Shown: piece after piece, positions 63,503 through 64,000 of the stretch
How positions within the stretch are numbered: position 1 is the first letter of the stretch
Layout: every line of letters starts with the position of its first letter
Assembly: GCF_016772275.1 (NCBI RefSeq)
Contig: NZ_CP065425.1
Span: 424,001-488,000 of the forward strand
Direction of reading: 5' to 3'
DNA from: Heyndrickxia vini
Lineage (GTDB): Bacteria > Bacillota > Bacilli > Bacillales > Bacillaceae_C
DNA: 64,000 bases
Made by a program: the position numbers and the translations under genes
The notes under the pieces: model-generated
The model's input: the letters and a program-made list of their open reading frames with translations, nothing else
What the model was told of the DNA's origin: nothing
The model's database searches: none

Positions 63503-64000
63503 TTGGAGAATATATCAATTTTATTTGCACTATCCGCAGGCTTACTCTCATTTTTTTCACCTTGTGTATTTCCGTTGATTCCCGCATATGTAGCACACTT
63601 AACTGATGGTACTGTTTCATCAGGAAAAGTGAAGGCAGATAAGAAAGTTTTGTTCTTTCGTTCGATTAGCTTTATCTTAGGTTTTAGTATCGTTTTTGTT
63701 TTATTGGGAGCATCTGCCAGTATTGTTGGACAGCTGTTCCTGGAAAATAAAAAGCTAATTCAAATGCTTGGTGGGCTTTTAATCATCTTTTTTGGTTTGC
63801 AAATGCTTGGGATTTTTAATTTTAAATTTTTAATGTTTGAAAAAAGTTTTATGCACAAAATAGACTTTAAGGTAACTTCTATTCGATCATTTATCCTTGG
63901 AATTGCTTTTGGATCGGGATGGACTCCTTGTGTGGGACTTGCATTATCTTCGATTTTATTGCTTGCCAGCTCGTCTGAAACAATCTATTCAGGTATGTTT
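63503..64000 (+). CDS. ccdA: CcdA/DsbD-type thiol-disulfide membrane protein (3' end outside window)
   Basis: The frame is open from TTG at 63503 (GGAGG eight bases upstream) to the window edge, 166 codons. It encodes MENISILFALSAGLLSFFSP and onwards. The two catalytic cysteines are in FSPCVFP and WTPCVGL, each at the start of one of two repeated three-helix halves, as in CcdA, which passes electrons from thioredoxin across the membrane for cytochrome c maturation or spore-coat redox. About 70 residues are missing beyond the edge. Likely co-transcribed with the membrane protein before it. Confidence 0.9.
   Translation, partial: MENISILFALSAGLLSFFSPCVFPLIPAYVAHLTDGTVSSGKVKADKKVLFFRSISFILGFSIVFVLLGASASIVGQLFLENKKLIQMLGGLLIIFFGLQMLGIFNFKFLMFEKSFMHKIDFKVTSIRSFILGIAFGSGWTPCVGLALSSILLLASSSETIYSGMF

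Overview
The window is AT-rich, with Bacillus-type ribosome binding sites, PerR, CcpA, LicT and CodY style operators, and genes whose closest known relatives are in Bacillus subtilis and B. cereus (ytcD-ytbD-ytbE, katA, bpr, ctaB, licT-bglP-bglH, pepF, cvfB). It is best read as chromosomal DNA of a spore-forming member of the Bacillaceae. I saw no rRNA, tRNA, CRISPR array, prophage or replication origin. The genus is inferred from gene content only.

Layout. 0-6.7 kb: end of cvfB, pepF, a methyltransferase, PerR-box catalase katA, a 36-residue Cys-rich peptide, methionine gamma-lyase. 6.7-14.3 kb: repeat-bearing gap, the ytbE/ytbD and ytcD cluster, a hydroxyacid dehydrogenase, a Nudix protein, a LiaG-like DUF4097 protein and a 14-TM exporter. 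14.3-21 kb: secreted bacillopeptidase F (1453 aa), then hflX behind a leader-peptide attenuator. 21-26 kb: two small unknowns, a YeiH-type transporter with divergent LysR regulator, a second copy of the repeat, ctaB. 26-31.6 kb: a free-standing DnaA domain I protein behind a perfect sigma-H promoter match, with GNAT, TPR, methyltransferase, NIPSNAP, S66 peptidase and small membrane proteins. 31.6-37.6 kb: cation/proton antiporter, LLM monooxygenase, GNAT, DUF3951, a HAD phosphatase carrying a LicT-type RAT leader, pentapeptide-repeat protein. 37.7-38.3 kb: ten tandem 52-bp units. 38.4-45.3 kb: PadR/HAAS pair, an SDR cut by a nonsense codon, TetR, a second SDR split by an IS256-family element with an 8-bp target duplication, and an AraC regulator. 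45.3-53.1 kb: a beta-glucoside PTS regulon (licT, bglP, two 6-phospho-beta-glucosidases, a lactonase) with four RAT/terminator leaders and overlapping CcpA sites. 53-64 kb: HAD, TetR and flavoprotein dehydrogenase, ATPase and DUF3784, a second 52-bp array, an Xre/membrane/peptide operon, a nucleotidyltransferase, a methyltransferase, OsmC, and a truncated CcdA gene at the right edge.

How the genes work together. The clearest system is aryl/alkyl-beta-glucoside use. BglP imports and phosphorylates the sugar and the two BglH enzymes cleave it. LicT lets RNA polymerase pass terminators in front of licT, bglP, bglH2 and, 10 kb away, a HAD phosphatase on the other strand. CcpA probably represses the bglP promoter. 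Other units are redox or thiol stress (katA, OsmC, CcdA, SDRs), ribosome rescue or antibiotic response (hflX), and secretion (bpr).

The strongest candidates for something undescribed are the solo DnaA domain I gene under sigma-H control, the family of 52-bp-period palindromic repeats found at several loci, the hflX leader, and the distant RAT-controlled HAD gene. All starts were chosen by Shine-Dalgarno position; no database search was possible.
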